The position numbers and the translations under genes are program-made. The notes under the pieces were generated by a model. The model was not told the origin of the DNA, searched no databases, and saw nothing but the letters and a program-made list of their open reading frames with translations. Positions 33,507-42,489 of a stretch of DNA of 64,000 bases are shown piece by piece. Location: assembly GCF_009909195.1 (NCBI RefSeq), contig NZ_JAAAMU010000015.1, forward strand, positions 1-64,000, in the 5' to 3' direction. Origin of the DNA: Paenibacillus sacheonensis. Its GTDB lineage: Bacteria; Bacillota; Bacilli; Paenibacillales; Paenibacillaceae. The stretch's first letter is position 1, and every line of letters begins with the position of its first letter.

Positions 33507-34337
33507 TTACATCGAATAGTACGATAACCCGCCGACGACCGCGTAGGTCGAAGAAGCTTCCACCCGGTATGTTCCTGCCGGCTGGCCGCTAGCGAGCGTA
33601 GTGCTCAGCGAGCTGCTCTGTCCCGGCGCGAGGTAGGCCGACGTTCCGCCGACGTAGGTGCTGCTCGATCCGGAAACCCGGTACAAGGAGAAGTAGATAT
33701 ACGTGCTGCTAGTCGAGCTCGTGTTCGTAAAGCCGGAACTGAGCACGATATTGCCCGCCGACAACGATTGCGTATACGTTTGGAAGAACGCCGGCGTCGA
33801 GACGCCTTTGGTCGCTTGGGCGGTTTGGCCGGTGGCATTGCGGGCCACGACCTTGATCGAGTACGACCGGCTAGGCGTCGCGGACAACGAATAACTGGTC
33901 GAGGTCGTCGTCGTATAGAACGCGCCGTCGACGTAGAGATCGTATTCGACCGCGTTGGAGGCGCTCCAGCTCACGTTGATGGAGTTGTACGTCGCGGTGG
34001 CGGAAATCACGGGCGCCGACGGACAGCCGAGCGTCGTAACGGGATACGTGGACGTGCTTCCGTACGAGCCCATGCCCTTGACATCGAAATAATACGTCGT
34101 GCACGGGCTCAGTCCCGTGATCGGATAAGTGCTCGTGTAGGCGGTAGACGTGAAGAACGCGCCGTTCTTATAGATCTGTACCGCGTATTCTCCCGATTCC
34201 AGCGTCCAGCCCAGCGTGAGGGAATTGCTCGTGACGTTCGACGTGGTAGCGTACATGGCCGCGTTTGCGCTTAATGCGGGAACAAGGGACAGGACAAGAG
34301 CCAGACTCAGGACGAACTTTAACATCCTTTTTTTCAT
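33507..34337 (-). CDS. Secreted protein with two fibronectin-III domains
   Basis: The ATG on the minus strand follows AGGAAGGTG. The 276-residue product has a signal peptide (MKKRMLKFVLSLALVLSLVP, cut after SANA), two short Fn3 domains (about 28-105 and 108-185) and a Ser/Thr-rich beta domain (about 190-276). No catalytic motif is visible. It may bind polysaccharide or other secreted proteins. It converges on the CBM32 protein gene. Confidence 0.8.
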   Translation of the reverse strand: MKKRMLKFVLSLALVLSLVPALSANAAMYATTSNVTSNSLTLGWTLESGEYAVQIYKNGAFFTSTAYTSTYPITGLSPCTTYYFDVKGMGSYGSTSTYPVTTLGCPSAPVISATATYNSINVSWSASNAVEYDLYVDGAFYTTTTSTSYSLSATPSRSYSIKVVARNATGQTAQATKGVSTPAFFQTYTQSLSAGNIVLSSGFTNTSSTSSTYIYFSLYRVSGSSSTYVGGTSAYLAPGQSSSLSTTLASGQPAGTYRVEASSTYAVVGGLSYYSM

Positions 34338-34797
34338 GATTACACCTTCCTTTTCGGGTTTTGTTAATGCCGGATTACCAGTGCGTCTCCTATCGTCCCC
34401 CTCTCCGAAATTCCCTTAGATTGGCGATTCCCCGTGATATTACCATCCCGGGGAGCGCGGCGGCAACCATGGATTTTGCCAATTCCTATAAAAAAGGCTG
34501 TCCCTATGGCAAGGGACAGTTACAAATCCGATTATCGGCCGCGATTCGGAGAAGGAACCGGCTCCGTCAGGTTACGTTAGGCGAACGATCACGCTAATAG
34601 AGTCGTAGAAATAGCGTTGTAGAGTAGGAGCGGAAGTCGCGCTCGCGGGCATGCAGCGCAACCATTGATTGTATTTTGCGTCTAGGTTACGGTTGGGAAT
34701 TTTCGGTTCGATTCGGTTGCGACCGTCATTCTTCGGGATGTCCGCCTGGAATCGCAAACACGTGCGCGAACGAGACAAGCGAGAACGGAGTGACAGA
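34338..34797. other. Intergenic stretch
   Basis: It carries the leader of the Fn3 gene (minus strand), a leftward terminator (34490-34519), and then about 280 bases without a supported gene before the PP2C remnant. Confidence 0.5.
34490..34519 (-). terminator. Leftward rho-independent terminator
   Basis: CTGTCCCT (34498-34505) pairs with AGGGACAG (34512-34519). On the minus strand it is followed by CCTTTTTTAT. It points left although no minus-strand gene is visible immediately to its right. Confidence 0.7.
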
Positions 34798-35419
34798 TTG
34801 AATATAACTTACGAGAAGACCTCGTATAAAGGCGTCGGCTTGCTTAACGAGGATGCCGTCATATTTCGTCCCCAAGCCAATCTGTACGGCGTCGTGGACG
34901 GCGTATCCTCATTGGTCCCCTATCGGAACGCCAAAGAGGAAACGGGCGGTTTTATTGCGGCGAATCTGGTGAAAACGCACTTTGAATCTTTTTCCGTTCC
35001 CGATTCCCGAACTCTATTGGACCGCATGGTTGAAGCGAACGATCGTTTAAGGGAACAAATGGTTCTCGAACAGATCGATTTGGAGAAAAAAGCAGAGCTA
35101 TGGGGAGCGGCGGCTGCAGTCGTTCGCGTTCAAGCGGACGGCGTGGCGTTCATTCAGACCGGCGATTGCATGATTCTGGCCGTGTACGACGACGAGGTTC
35201 GTCCTTTGACGAGGAGACAGGTGTCTCAACTGGAAGCTCCCGCATTCGCTATGTGGCAGGAAGGCGTAACCGGAGGCTTGAAAACCCAGAAAGAGCTTCA
35301 CGACACCGTTATCGATACCGCAAGAGCTGATCGAGCTTGAAGAAAACGATCCCGAGTGCATTCGCTATACCCGCTTCAAGAAATCGGACGACAAGACCGC
35401 GATGGCGATTCATTTTTAA
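34798..35419 (+). pseudogene. PP2C-type protein phosphatase remnant
   Basis: A TTG at 34798 follows GGAG. The first 180 residues (YEKTSYKGVGLLNEDAVIF, then GVVDGVSSL and IQTGDCMILAVYDD) match the PP2C metal-binding core. The frame ends at TGA 35338-35340, while the C-terminal motif LIELEENDPE, CIRYTRFKKSDDKTAMAIHF and stop (35327-35419) continues in another frame. About 80-100 residues normally between the two parts are missing, so an internal deletion plus frame change has inactivated it. Confidence 0.7.
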
Positions 35420-35485
35420 GCGAGCTCCACTGGGGCGGCGAAGGCACTTGGCTGTTATACGCGTAGTTTGAAGGAGGCGAGTTGA

Positions 35486-35992
35486 ATGCTCTATATTTTT
35501 GGCGGGCTGCCGGGCACGGGGAAGAGCACGTTGTCGTCGGCATTGGCGAAAATGTTAAAGGCCGCGTATCTCCGTGTCGATATCGTGGAACAGGCGATGC
35601 GGGATGCCGGCATGGGAATTGACGGACCCGAGGGTTACATGGTGTGTTACGCGTTGGCTTCGCAGCAGCTCCGGCTCGGTCTGGACGTCATTGCAGATAC
35701 GGTCAATCCCATCCTTGCAACGCGTCAAGCTTGGCGCGGCGTGGCAGAGTCGCTCGAGATGCCGTTCGTGGAAATCGAAGTGATATGCTCGGACAACGAT
35801 GAACACAGGCATCGCATCGAAACGCGTGAAGTCGATATTCCCCGCTTGGTACTGCCGACATGGGAACAGGTCGTCAATCGACACTACGATGCCTGGGACC
35901 GGGATCGCATCGTCATCGACACCGCCAACCGAACGGTGGCAGAATGCTTGCAAACGCTGATCGAGTTGTCAGGTCGGGAGCGGAACCGCTAA
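35486..35992 (+). CDS. P-loop AAA-family ATPase/kinase-like protein
   Basis: The ATG at 35486 follows GGAGG. The 168-residue protein starts with Walker A GGLPGTGKST (residues 6-15) and resembles small-molecule kinases (gluconate kinase/zeta-type fold), with EVICSD before a lid region and DTANRTVAEC near the end. The substrate is unknown. Its stop overlaps the stop of the convergent LysR gene by four bases. Confidence 0.82.
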   Translation: MLYIFGGLPGTGKSTLSSALAKMLKAAYLRVDIVEQAMRDAGMGIDGPEGYMVCYALASQQLRLGLDVIADTVNPILATRQAWRGVAESLEMPFVEIEVICSDNDEHRHRIETREVDIPRLVLPTWEQVVNRHYDAWDRDRIVIDTANRTVAECLQTLIELSGRERNR

Positions 35993-36894
35993 TCCGGATG
36001 AGCGGCTCCCTCCATCGCTTCTTGCAAGAAGTCGATAAAGTGCTGCGCGGTTTTGGACAAGCGGTGATTTTTCAGCCATATTAACCCCACCGGGGAAGTC
36101 ATTTCCGTCGAGCCGGAACCGGAAATTCGGCGTGCGCGTATCGCATGCCCTTTGTGGCGTCGCAGCAGCGTTTCCGGAACGATCGACGCGCAGAAGCCGG
36201 AGGACACCAGATCCATGAGCAGCACGATATCGGAACATTCGCCAACGATGCGAGGGGACAGGTGGAAGCGGGAAAATGCCTCCGAAATCAAATAATGCAC
36301 GCCTAACCCCTGCGTGCTCGGCAGCAGGAGAGGCTGGTGCTCAATGTCCGCAAGCGATACTTCATTCCCGTACGGCTGCCGGTTCTTGGAAGTAATCAAG
36401 TAGAACGGTTCGCTGTAAAGGTGAAGCACCGAAAAATCATCCAGCCCGAGCGGCAAACGAATGAAGGCCAGCTCGACCTCCCGGTCTCTGACTAACCGGC
36501 ATAGATGAGCGGACTCGTTCTGTTGAATTTTATACGTGACCTTCGGATAGTGCTGCTGAAATTTCAGCAGAATCTCGGGCAGCTCGGCAACCGAGAACGT
36601 ATTTACGCCCACCGTCAGCCTCCCGTTTACCCCGTTACCGACCTCCTTCACTTCCATTTTGGCTTCTTCCATCAATTGATCCATTTGCAGCGCATACTTA
36701 TACAAGGCTTTTCCAGCTTCCGTGACCTCGATATATTTTCCCGACCGTTCCACTAGTTTGGCTCCGAGTTCCGTTTCCATCGCTTTCAAAAGCTGGCTGA
36801 TCGGCGGTTGGGAGAGAAAGAGTCTTCTCGCGGCAGCCGAGATGCTCCGTTCCTCCACGATCGCGATAAAATAGCGAAGCTGTCTAATGTCCAT
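35989..36894 (-). CDS. LysR-family transcriptional regulator
   Basis: The 301-residue protein has the typical LysR helix-turn-helix at residues 1-60 (MDIRQLRYFIAIVEERSISA, AARRLFLSQPPISQLLKAME) and a LysR substrate-binding domain (about 90-290). It is divergent from the two amidohydrolase genes at 37044 and is probably their regulator. Confidence 0.93.
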   Translation of the reverse strand: MDIRQLRYFIAIVEERSISAAARRLFLSQPPISQLLKAMETELGAKLVERSGKYIEVTEAGKALYKYALQMDQLMEEAKMEVKEVGNGVNGRLTVGVNTFSVAELPEILLKFQQHYPKVTYKIQQNESAHLCRLVRDREVELAFIRLPLGLDDFSVLHLYSEPFYLITSKNRQPYGNEVSLADIEHQPLLLPSTQGLGVHYLISEAFSRFHLSPRIVGECSDIVLLMDLVSSGFCASIVPETLLRRHKGHAIRARRISGSGSTEMTSPVGLIWLKNHRLSKTAQHFIDFLQEAMEGAAHPD

Positions 36895-36928
36895 GGGCGT
36901 AATGCCACCTCTTCCTATATGAAAAACC

Positions 36929-36941
36929 TTCGTAAAACGAA
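36929..36941. promoter_or_regulatory. LysR-type operator candidate
   Basis: TTCGT-AAA-ACGAA, a perfect inverted repeat of T-N11-A form, sits in the 149-bp divergent region between the LysR gene and the amidohydrolases. Confidence 0.5.
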
Positions 36942-37043
36942 TGATTTATATATTTTTCGTTTGGTTTTACTCATGATAGCATAGGTGTACGGAACGTCGG
37001 AAACTACCCGACAGAATGAACGCATACGGAAAGGCGACGGACG

Positions 37044-38303
37044 ATGCAGGAAGCGTATTGGTTGAGGAACGTTCGTTTGGAAAACGGGCATTCGACGGAA
37101 AACGGTTCCGTCACGGGGACGACAACGGGACTGTATCATCTGCGGATCGAGAACGGCGCGATTGCAGCAATCGCTCCCGCAAGCGAGTCGACGCATGAGG
37201 CAAACCTCGGCGAAACGATAGCATCCGGAGCGCTGCCGACTCTTGATGCGCGGGGCTTGCTCGCGCTGCCGTCGTTCGTGGAGAAGCATGTCCATTTGGA
37301 CAAGACGCTGCTCGGCGACCGCTGGCGGCCGGTTCGTCCGGCATCTACGATATTCGAGCGTTTCGAGATCGAGAAGAACGCGCTGCCCAAGCTGGCCACC
37401 ACGATGAAGGAGCGTGCCGAAGCGCTACTCGGCATCCTGCTCCAGGCCGGTTCAACGCAGGTTCGCACGCATGTCGACATCTACCCCGAGGTCGGACTTC
37501 GACACTTGGAGGCCGTGCAGGAAGCCATTGCCTCTTTCGAGGGCAAGATGGCTGTCGAGATCGTCGCCTTTCCGCAGCACGGACTGCTGCGATCGCAATC
37601 CGCCGGACTTATCAGGGAAGCGCTGAAGCGGGGCTGCGGCTTGATCGGCGGCGTAGATCCGGCAACCGTGGACGGCGACATGGAACGATCGCTGCAGCAG
37701 ATGATGGAGCTGGCCGTGGAAGCGAACGCGGATGTCGATTTGCATCTGCATGACGGCGCCAGCGTGGGACTAGCGACGATCAAGCGGCTCGCGCAATTAA
37801 CGGAGGAAGCGGGCTGGCAGGGACGCGTATCGATTAGCCATGCATTTGCTCTTGGCGACATGGAGGGTCTCGAGGCGGACGACATGGCGCAGCTGCTGGC
37901 AAGTCGCGGCATCGCGATCATCACGAGCGTGCCGATGGGACGCGCGATCCCTCCGGTTCCCTTCCTTCATGCGAAGGGCGTGCCGGTCGCGGTCGGCTGC
38001 GACAACATTTTCGATTCGTGGTCGCCGTTCGGCAACGGCGATATCCTCGAACGGGCGGGCCGCTTGGCGGAACGGTTCGGGAGAAGCACGGAGCAGGCGC
38101 TGGCCGATACGCTCCGCTTCATTACGGGAGACCGAACGCCGCTCGATCCGAACGGGCGGCAAGCATGGCCGGAGCCGGGGGACGAGGCGAGCATCGTATT
38201 CGCGGAAGCGAGCTGCTCGGCGGAGGCGGTTGCCAGAAGAGCGAACCGTCCCGCGATCATGTACAAAGGAACGATCGTATCCGGATCGCTCGAGAGAGGG
38301 TGA
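37044..38303 (+). CDS. Cytosine-deaminase-like amidohydrolase, copy 1
   Basis: The 419-residue protein starts at ATG 37044 after GGAAAGG. Metal and catalytic motifs of the CodA-like amidohydrolases are present: H82-x-H84 (KHVHLDKT), a central Q/H region (FPQHGLL), HLHDG, SHAF and CDN. It would deaminate or hydrolyse a cyclic C-N bond in a nucleobase-like or related compound; the substrate is unknown. It is the first gene of a LysR-controlled pair with a paralogue four bases downstream. Confidence 0.85.
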   Translation: MQEAYWLRNVRLENGHSTENGSVTGTTTGLYHLRIENGAIAAIAPASESTHEANLGETIASGALPTLDARGLLALPSFVEKHVHLDKTLLGDRWRPVRPASTIFERFEIEKNALPKLATTMKERAEALLGILLQAGSTQVRTHVDIYPEVGLRHLEAVQEAIASFEGKMAVEIVAFPQHGLLRSQSAGLIREALKRGCGLIGGVDPATVDGDMERSLQQMMELAVEANADVDLHLHDGASVGLATIKRLAQLTEEAGWQGRVSISHAFALGDMEGLEADDMAQLLASRGIAIITSVPMGRAIPPVPFLHAKGVPVAVGCDNIFDSWSPFGNGDILERAGRLAERFGRSTEQALADTLRFITGDRTPLDPNGRQAWPEPGDEASIVFAEASCSAEAVARRANRPAIMYKGTIVSGSLERG

Positions 38304-38307
38304 GGGC

Positions 38308-39549
38308 ATGAACCATTCGGCGTATTGGCTGATCAACGTTCGTTTGGAAAGCGGCTACGGCTATGAGCAGGGCAGGATCGTCGAAACCCATGCGGAGATC
38401 TGTCATATCCGCGTGGAGGACGGCAAAATCGCGGCGATCTCGGATTCCGGCAGCCGGCCGAACGACGGCCTTCCGCAGTATGACGCGGCGGGGCTTCTCA
38501 TGCTGCCGGCTTTCAAGGAAATGCACATTCATATCGATAAAACCTACTACGGCGGGCCGTGGCGGGCGGTTCGTCCGATCGCCAGCATTTTCGAGCGGTT
38601 CGCGGAGGAACGCGAGCTGCTGCCGCAGCTGCTGCCGACGGCGCGGGAGCGCGCCGAAAACATGCTCGGCATGCTGGTCGGATACGGCTCGACCCATGTC
38701 CGGACCCACTGCAATATCGACCCGGTCGTCGGCTTGCATAACTTGGAGGCCGCCATGCGGGCGCTCGAGACGTTCTCGGGCAAGCTGACCCACGAGGTCG
38801 TCGCTTTCCCGCAGCACGGACTGCTCCGCTCGGATGCGATCGGACTTGTTCGGGACGCCATGAGCCATGGCGCCACCCATGTCGGCGGGGTCGATCCGGC
38901 AAGCGTGGACGAGAATATCGAGAAGTCGCTGCAGACGATCATGGACATCGCCGTTCAAGCGAACGCGGGCGTCGACATCCATATTCACGACCGCGGCGAG
39001 CTTGGCCTGGCGACGATGCACCGGCTTGCGGATCTGACGGAACAAGCCGGTTGGCAGAACCGGGTGACCGTCAGCCACGCGTTCGGCTTCGCGGGCGCTG
39101 TCGAAGCCGCCGCCGCGGAATTAGCCGAACGGTTTGCGGGATTAGGCATATCCGTCGCCTCGACGGTTCCGATCGGAACGATGATCATGCCGATTCCCAT
39201 GCTGCGGGAGAAAGGGGTCAACGTCGAGCTGGGCAACGACAGCATTACCGATCATTGGTCCCCGTTCGGCATCGGCGATTGCCTGGAGAAAGCCGGCCGG
39301 CTCGCCGAGCTGTACCGGTATGCCGACGAACGCTCGCTGGCGGAGGCGCTGGGATTCATCACGGGGGGCGTGCTGCCGCTGGATGCCAATGGCAAGCGCG
39401 TATGGCCCGCGGTTGGCGATAAGGCCGACGCCGTCCTCGTGCAGGCGAGCTGCTCCTCGGAAGCGGTAGCGCGGAGAGCGAAGCGCGAGGCGGTATTGTT
39501 CGGCGGCGCGGTCGTTGCCGGATCGCTGGCAGGTGCGCCCGCTCGGTAG
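38308..39549 (+). CDS. Cytosine-deaminase-like amidohydrolase, copy 2
   Basis: ATG 38308 lies four bases after the previous stop, with GAGAGGGTGAGG upstream. The 413-residue protein keeps the family motifs (H73-x-H75 in EMHIHIDKT; FPQHGLL; HIHDRGE; SHAFGF; LGNDS). It is plainly a tandem paralogue of the 37044 product. The ligand before the lid reads HDRGE here and HDGAS in copy 1, which could mean different substrates or two subunits of one enzyme. Confidence 0.85.
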   Translation: MNHSAYWLINVRLESGYGYEQGRIVETHAEICHIRVEDGKIAAISDSGSRPNDGLPQYDAAGLLMLPAFKEMHIHIDKTYYGGPWRAVRPIASIFERFAEERELLPQLLPTARERAENMLGMLVGYGSTHVRTHCNIDPVVGLHNLEAAMRALETFSGKLTHEVVAFPQHGLLRSDAIGLVRDAMSHGATHVGGVDPASVDENIEKSLQTIMDIAVQANAGVDIHIHDRGELGLATMHRLADLTEQAGWQNRVTVSHAFGFAGAVEAAAAELAERFAGLGISVASTVPIGTMIMPIPMLREKGVNVELGNDSITDHWSPFGIGDCLEKAGRLAELYRYADERSLAEALGFITGGVLPLDANGKRVWPAVGDKADAVLVQASCSSEAVARRAKREAVLFGGAVVAGSLAGAPAR

Positions 39550-39622
39550 ATTATCGGATTGTCCATGCACCTGAGCTTGATGAATAGAATCCATCGCAAA
39601 CATGCAATGCAGAAGCGCATAT

Positions 39623-39677
39623 GCAGAATGGCAAACTCAAAATGGTAAATGCAAAATGGCAAACGCAGAATGACAAC
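39623..39677 (+). repeat. 14-bp degenerate tandem repeat
   Basis: About four units of GCAAAATGGCAAAC, the first three at exact 14-base spacing, just before a terminator. No flanking gene is affected. Confidence 0.75.
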
Positions 39678-39690
39678 GCAGCAACGTAAC

Positions 39691-39726
39691 AAAAGACCCC
39701 AACGCTCCAGGCGTTGGGGTCTTTCG
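39691..39726 (+). terminator. Terminator of the amidohydrolase operon
   Basis: AAAGACCCCAACGC-TCCAG-GCGTTGGGGTCTTT. The T run is short, but the 14-bp stem is perfect. Confidence 0.85.
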
Positions 39727-39824
39727 GAATGTCGAGAAATGAATATCGTCTGGTTGCCGATTGGAAATGCAAGCGATTATCGTCATCCTTGGGCGAAAAT
39801 GAACCTAAACCTAAGTGTCCTAAA

Positions 39825-40011
39825 CGCTAACGATTGTACGGATCGCTATTCGGCTCAAAATGCCCATTTTATATCGCTAATGGTTGCCAGGAGGCTTATT
39901 GCTACATTTTCCCGTATAAATAAACTCCTGTTCGTCTAATAACGTCTGTCAGAAGCGTTAGCTTTTTTGCAGCCCTCTTTTCGGAGGAATAGGCACTGTG
40001 ATAAGCGTTAG
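39825..40011 (+). repeat. Palindromic interspersed repeat, copy 2
   Basis: Same element as at 18140 and 53137: CTAACGATTG start, TTCGGCTCAAAATGCCC, CGCTAATGGTTGCCAG, TAATAACGTCTGTCAGA and AAGCGTTAG end. Its right edge abuts a truncated response-regulator gene on the minus strand. Confidence 0.85.
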
Positions 40012-40077
40012 GCGATCGGCGACAGCCCGAATTAGGACCGTCTGCAGCTCGTCGTCCACGATAGCCGCGTTGTACAT
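40012..40077 (-). pseudogene. Response-regulator N-terminal remnant
   Basis: On the minus strand AAAAGGAGA precedes ATG (40077-40075) by eight bases. The frame reads MYNAAIVDDELQTVLIRAVA and enters repeat copy 2 after DR. The VDDE acidic pocket matches YesN/AraC-type response regulators. Only about 22 codons remain. The repeat or a deletion at its edge removed the rest. Confidence 0.55.
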
Positions 40078-40319
40078 AGAGGATGTCTCCTTTTCCGATT
40101 GAATGCGCTGTTAATGCTAAGTGCAGCGAATTCGAATCGCCCGCGATACAGCAAATATTTCGAATCCTGATACGGATTGCGACCGCGGATCCGCCGCCTC
40201 GCGAGGAATGATCTACCAACGCGCAGGGATACAAATGCCCCTCCCGGTCGGCTACAATTAGGAAGGCATTTTAACTATCGAGCCGATCACGCTTAAGTGA
40301 CGAAAAGGAGTTATTTTCT

Positions 40320-41099
40320 ATGGAATTCAACGATGTTATCAACGGCCACAGATCCATAAGAGAATACGAGGATCGGGAAGTCGGTCAAGACCTGCTGGGT
40401 CAAATCCTGGAAGCCGGCATCCGTGCTTCCTCAAGCGGGAACATGCAGTCCTATTCGATTATCGTGACGAGAGACCAAGAATTGAAGAACAAGCTGTACG
40501 CGGCCCACATGGAGCAGTCCATGGTCGTGGATGCCCCCGTGCTGTTGACGTTCTGCGCGGATTTCAACCGCATGCGCAAATGGCTGGCGCTCCATGATGC
40601 GCCCGTTCATTTCGATAATTTCATGAGCTTCATGATCGGCGCCATCGACGCCACGCTGGCCTCGCAGAACTGCGCGCTCGCCGCGGAGAATGCCGGACTG
40701 GGCATCTGCTACATGGGCTCGACGCTTGCCAACTGCGATCAAATCGGCAAGCTGTTGAACCTGCCGCCGAACGTCGTGCCCGTGGTCGGCTATTCGTTGG
40801 GGTACCCCGCAGAGAATCCTCCCCTTCGCGACCGGCTGCCGAAGCGAGCGCTCGTACACGAGGAGCAGTATCGTGACTACTCGGATGAAGACATCTTAGA
40901 TCTCTATAGCGAGCGTAACGAAAAGGGCTGGAAACGCTACATGGACATCCCCGAGCTGAAGGAAATGACGGAACGGTTAGGCTTGCAAAACCTCGCTCAA
41001 ATCTATACCCGGGCCAAATACACGAAGGAATCCCATCTCGAATTCTCGCAGACCGTGCTGAATTATCTCGAATCGCAAAATTTCATGAAGAATTCGTAA
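40320..41099 (+). CDS. Nitroreductase-family flavin oxidoreductase
   Basis: The ATG at 40320 follows AAAAGGAG. The 259-residue protein begins MEFNDVINGHRSIREYEDRE and has the FMN-binding pattern of NfsA/FRP-type reductases (HRSIR; SSSGNMQSYS at 37-46; LGICYMGS; VGYSLGYP). It would use NAD(P)H to reduce quinones, nitro compounds or flavin. The length fits NfsA-like members. It stands alone, with a terminator downstream. Confidence 0.9.
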   Translation: MEFNDVINGHRSIREYEDREVGQDLLGQILEAGIRASSSGNMQSYSIIVTRDQELKNKLYAAHMEQSMVVDAPVLLTFCADFNRMRKWLALHDAPVHFDNFMSFMIGAIDATLASQNCALAAENAGLGICYMGSTLANCDQIGKLLNLPPNVVPVVGYSLGYPAENPPLRDRLPKRALVHEEQYRDYSDEDILDLYSERNEKGWKRYMDIPELKEMTERLGLQNLAQIYTRAKYTKESHLEFSQTVLNYLESQNFMKNS

Positions 41100-41185
41100 C
41101 GATGAGGCCATAGAGGCCGGACTTACGGGTGCTGTAACCGGATTAAACCGCGATATGCACCTATTTATGAAGATGGAACCGGCGA

Positions 41186-41214
41186 CGGAACGGCCCTAGG
41201 GCTGTTCCGCGTTT
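41186..41214 (+). terminator. Rho-independent terminator after nitroreductase gene
   Basis: CGGAACGGCCC-TA-GGGCTGTTCCG with one G-T pair, followed by CGTTTTAT. Confidence 0.8.
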
Positions 41215-41262
41215 TATCGTCAGCGATACGATTCGCATGCCGGCTCGTTCGAAAAAAAAGTG

Positions 41263-41292
41263 TTGCATGCGCTTTCATAGTTGGAATATAAT
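41263..41292 (+). promoter_or_regulatory. LacI promoter with overlapping cre-like box
   Basis: TTGCAT (41263-41268) and a perfect TATAAT (41287-41292) are 18 bp apart. TGCATGCGCTTTCA (41264-41277) inside it matches the cre consensus at 12 of 14 positions. Confidence 0.65.
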
Positions 41293-41305
41293 GAGACCCA
41301 TGGAA

Positions 41306-41320
41306 CCGAAAACGTTTCGG
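41306..41320 (+). promoter_or_regulatory. LacI-type operator O1
   Basis: CCGAAAACGTTTCGG lies about 14 bases after the -10 box and just before the LacI ribosome site. It is the same palindrome as at 42490 with one extra A, suggesting autoregulation. Confidence 0.65.
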
Positions 41321-41338
41321 ATCGAAAGGAGCACGCGG

Positions 41339-42370
41339 TTGACTACCATTAAGGATTTGGCCCACTATGCCGGCGTCTCCGTCACCACCGTCTCCAGAGC
41401 GTTGAACGGCTACTATGACGTCAATGAAGAGACTCGCCGGAAAATCATACAAGCAGCCAAGGAGCTGAACTATCGGCCTAACGTCCTTGCCCGCAGCTTG
41501 GTTACGAAGAAATCGCGCTCCATCGGCGTCATTTTATCGGAAATCAATCGCGCCGGAGCCAAGGATGCGCTGGCATTCGAAATTTTGTGCGGCATTAACG
41601 ACCGGGCGTCGGAGTTGAATTACGAGATCATGCTGTTCAGCACCAACCCGAAGAAGCAGATTTCCAAGTCTTACGGCGATTTATGCAAGGAACGCAACGT
41701 GGACGGCGCGATCATATCGGGCTTGCGAGTGAATGATCCTTATTTGCAGGAAGTCACGAACGATACGAGCTTCCCTTGCGTGCTGATCGACATTCCGGCC
41801 GAAGGAAGCAACGTAGGCCACGTAACGACCGATAACGTCGCCGGAGCCGCGAAAGCCGTCACGCATCTGATCGAGCAAGGCCACCGCCATATCGCGATGA
41901 TCAACGGCCATAATGACGCCGCCGTCAGCAAGGACCGGCTGGCCGGTTACCGCAAGACGCTCGAGGCGCACGGAATACCGTTCGTTCCGGAGCTCGTGTT
42001 TAACGGGGACTTCTCCGAAGAGGGCGGTTCGGACGCGATGTACCGGATCATGCTGCATTATCCGGAAGTGACGGCAGTCTTCTCGGCAAGCGACTTGATG
42101 GTGCTCGGAGCGCTGCGGGCCGTGGAGCGGAGCGGGCGGAAAGTGCCGGACGCGTTATCGATCGTGGGCTACGACGACATTGCGATCGCCTCGTATTCAT
42201 CGCCCAAGTTAACGACGATCCGCCAAGACAGGTACGAGATGGGGTATCAGGCGGCTCAGCTGCTGATCGACTTGCTTGAAGACAGGCATGTAAACCATAA
42301 GATCGTGCTGAATAATGAGTTGATGGTTCGCGAAAGCACGGCGCCCCTGAGAAGAGACAGCAAGAGCTAG
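41339..42370 (+). CDS. LacI-family transcriptional regulator of the galactoside-type cluster
   Basis: A TTG at 41339 follows AAAGGAG and gives MTTIKDLAHYAGVSVTTVSR, the canonical LacI start; the longer frame crosses the promoter. The 343-residue protein has the DNA-binding helices (1-60, LNYRPNVLARSL hinge) and a ligand-binding domain. The palindromes before its own gene and before 42536 are probable operators. Effector unknown, possibly an alpha-galactoside given the GH36 gene in the cluster. Confidence 0.92.
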   Translation: MTTIKDLAHYAGVSVTTVSRALNGYYDVNEETRRKIIQAAKELNYRPNVLARSLVTKKSRSIGVILSEINRAGAKDALAFEILCGINDRASELNYEIMLFSTNPKKQISKSYGDLCKERNVDGAIISGLRVNDPYLQEVTNDTSFPCVLIDIPAEGSNVGHVTTDNVAGAAKAVTHLIEQGHRHIAMINGHNDAAVSKDRLAGYRKTLEAHGIPFVPELVFNGDFSEEGGSDAMYRIMLHYPEVTAVFSASDLMVLGALRAVERSGRKVPDALSIVGYDDIAIASYSSPKLTTIRQDRYEMGYQAAQLLIDLLEDRHVNHKIVLNNELMVRESTAPLRRDSKS

Positions 42371-42398
42371 CGGCACGGCGCTTTTTTACGCGCATTTA

Positions 42399-42431
42399 CC
42401 AAAACGTTTCCGGTCGTTGAAAGCGCTTAAT
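42399..42431 (+). promoter_or_regulatory. Partial operator and cre-like box
   Basis: CCAAAACGTTTCCGG (42399-42413) resembles the CCGAAACGTTTCGG operator. It is followed by TGAAAGCGCTTAAT (42418-42431), a cre-like palindrome almost identical to the one before the GH27 gene. Confidence 0.5.
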
Positions 42432-42489
42432 AGAACAGATGTAAGCATTTTATTCAATATAGGCTTCGCATTATTTTTTTGATCATGAT

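Noticed and set aside
39623..39677. CRISPR-like tandem repeat
   Set aside because: Units are adjacent 14-mers with no spacers.
39739..39939. Frame starting MNIVWLPIGNASDY
   Set aside because: No ribosome site, runs through repeat copy 2, and has no recognisable homology.
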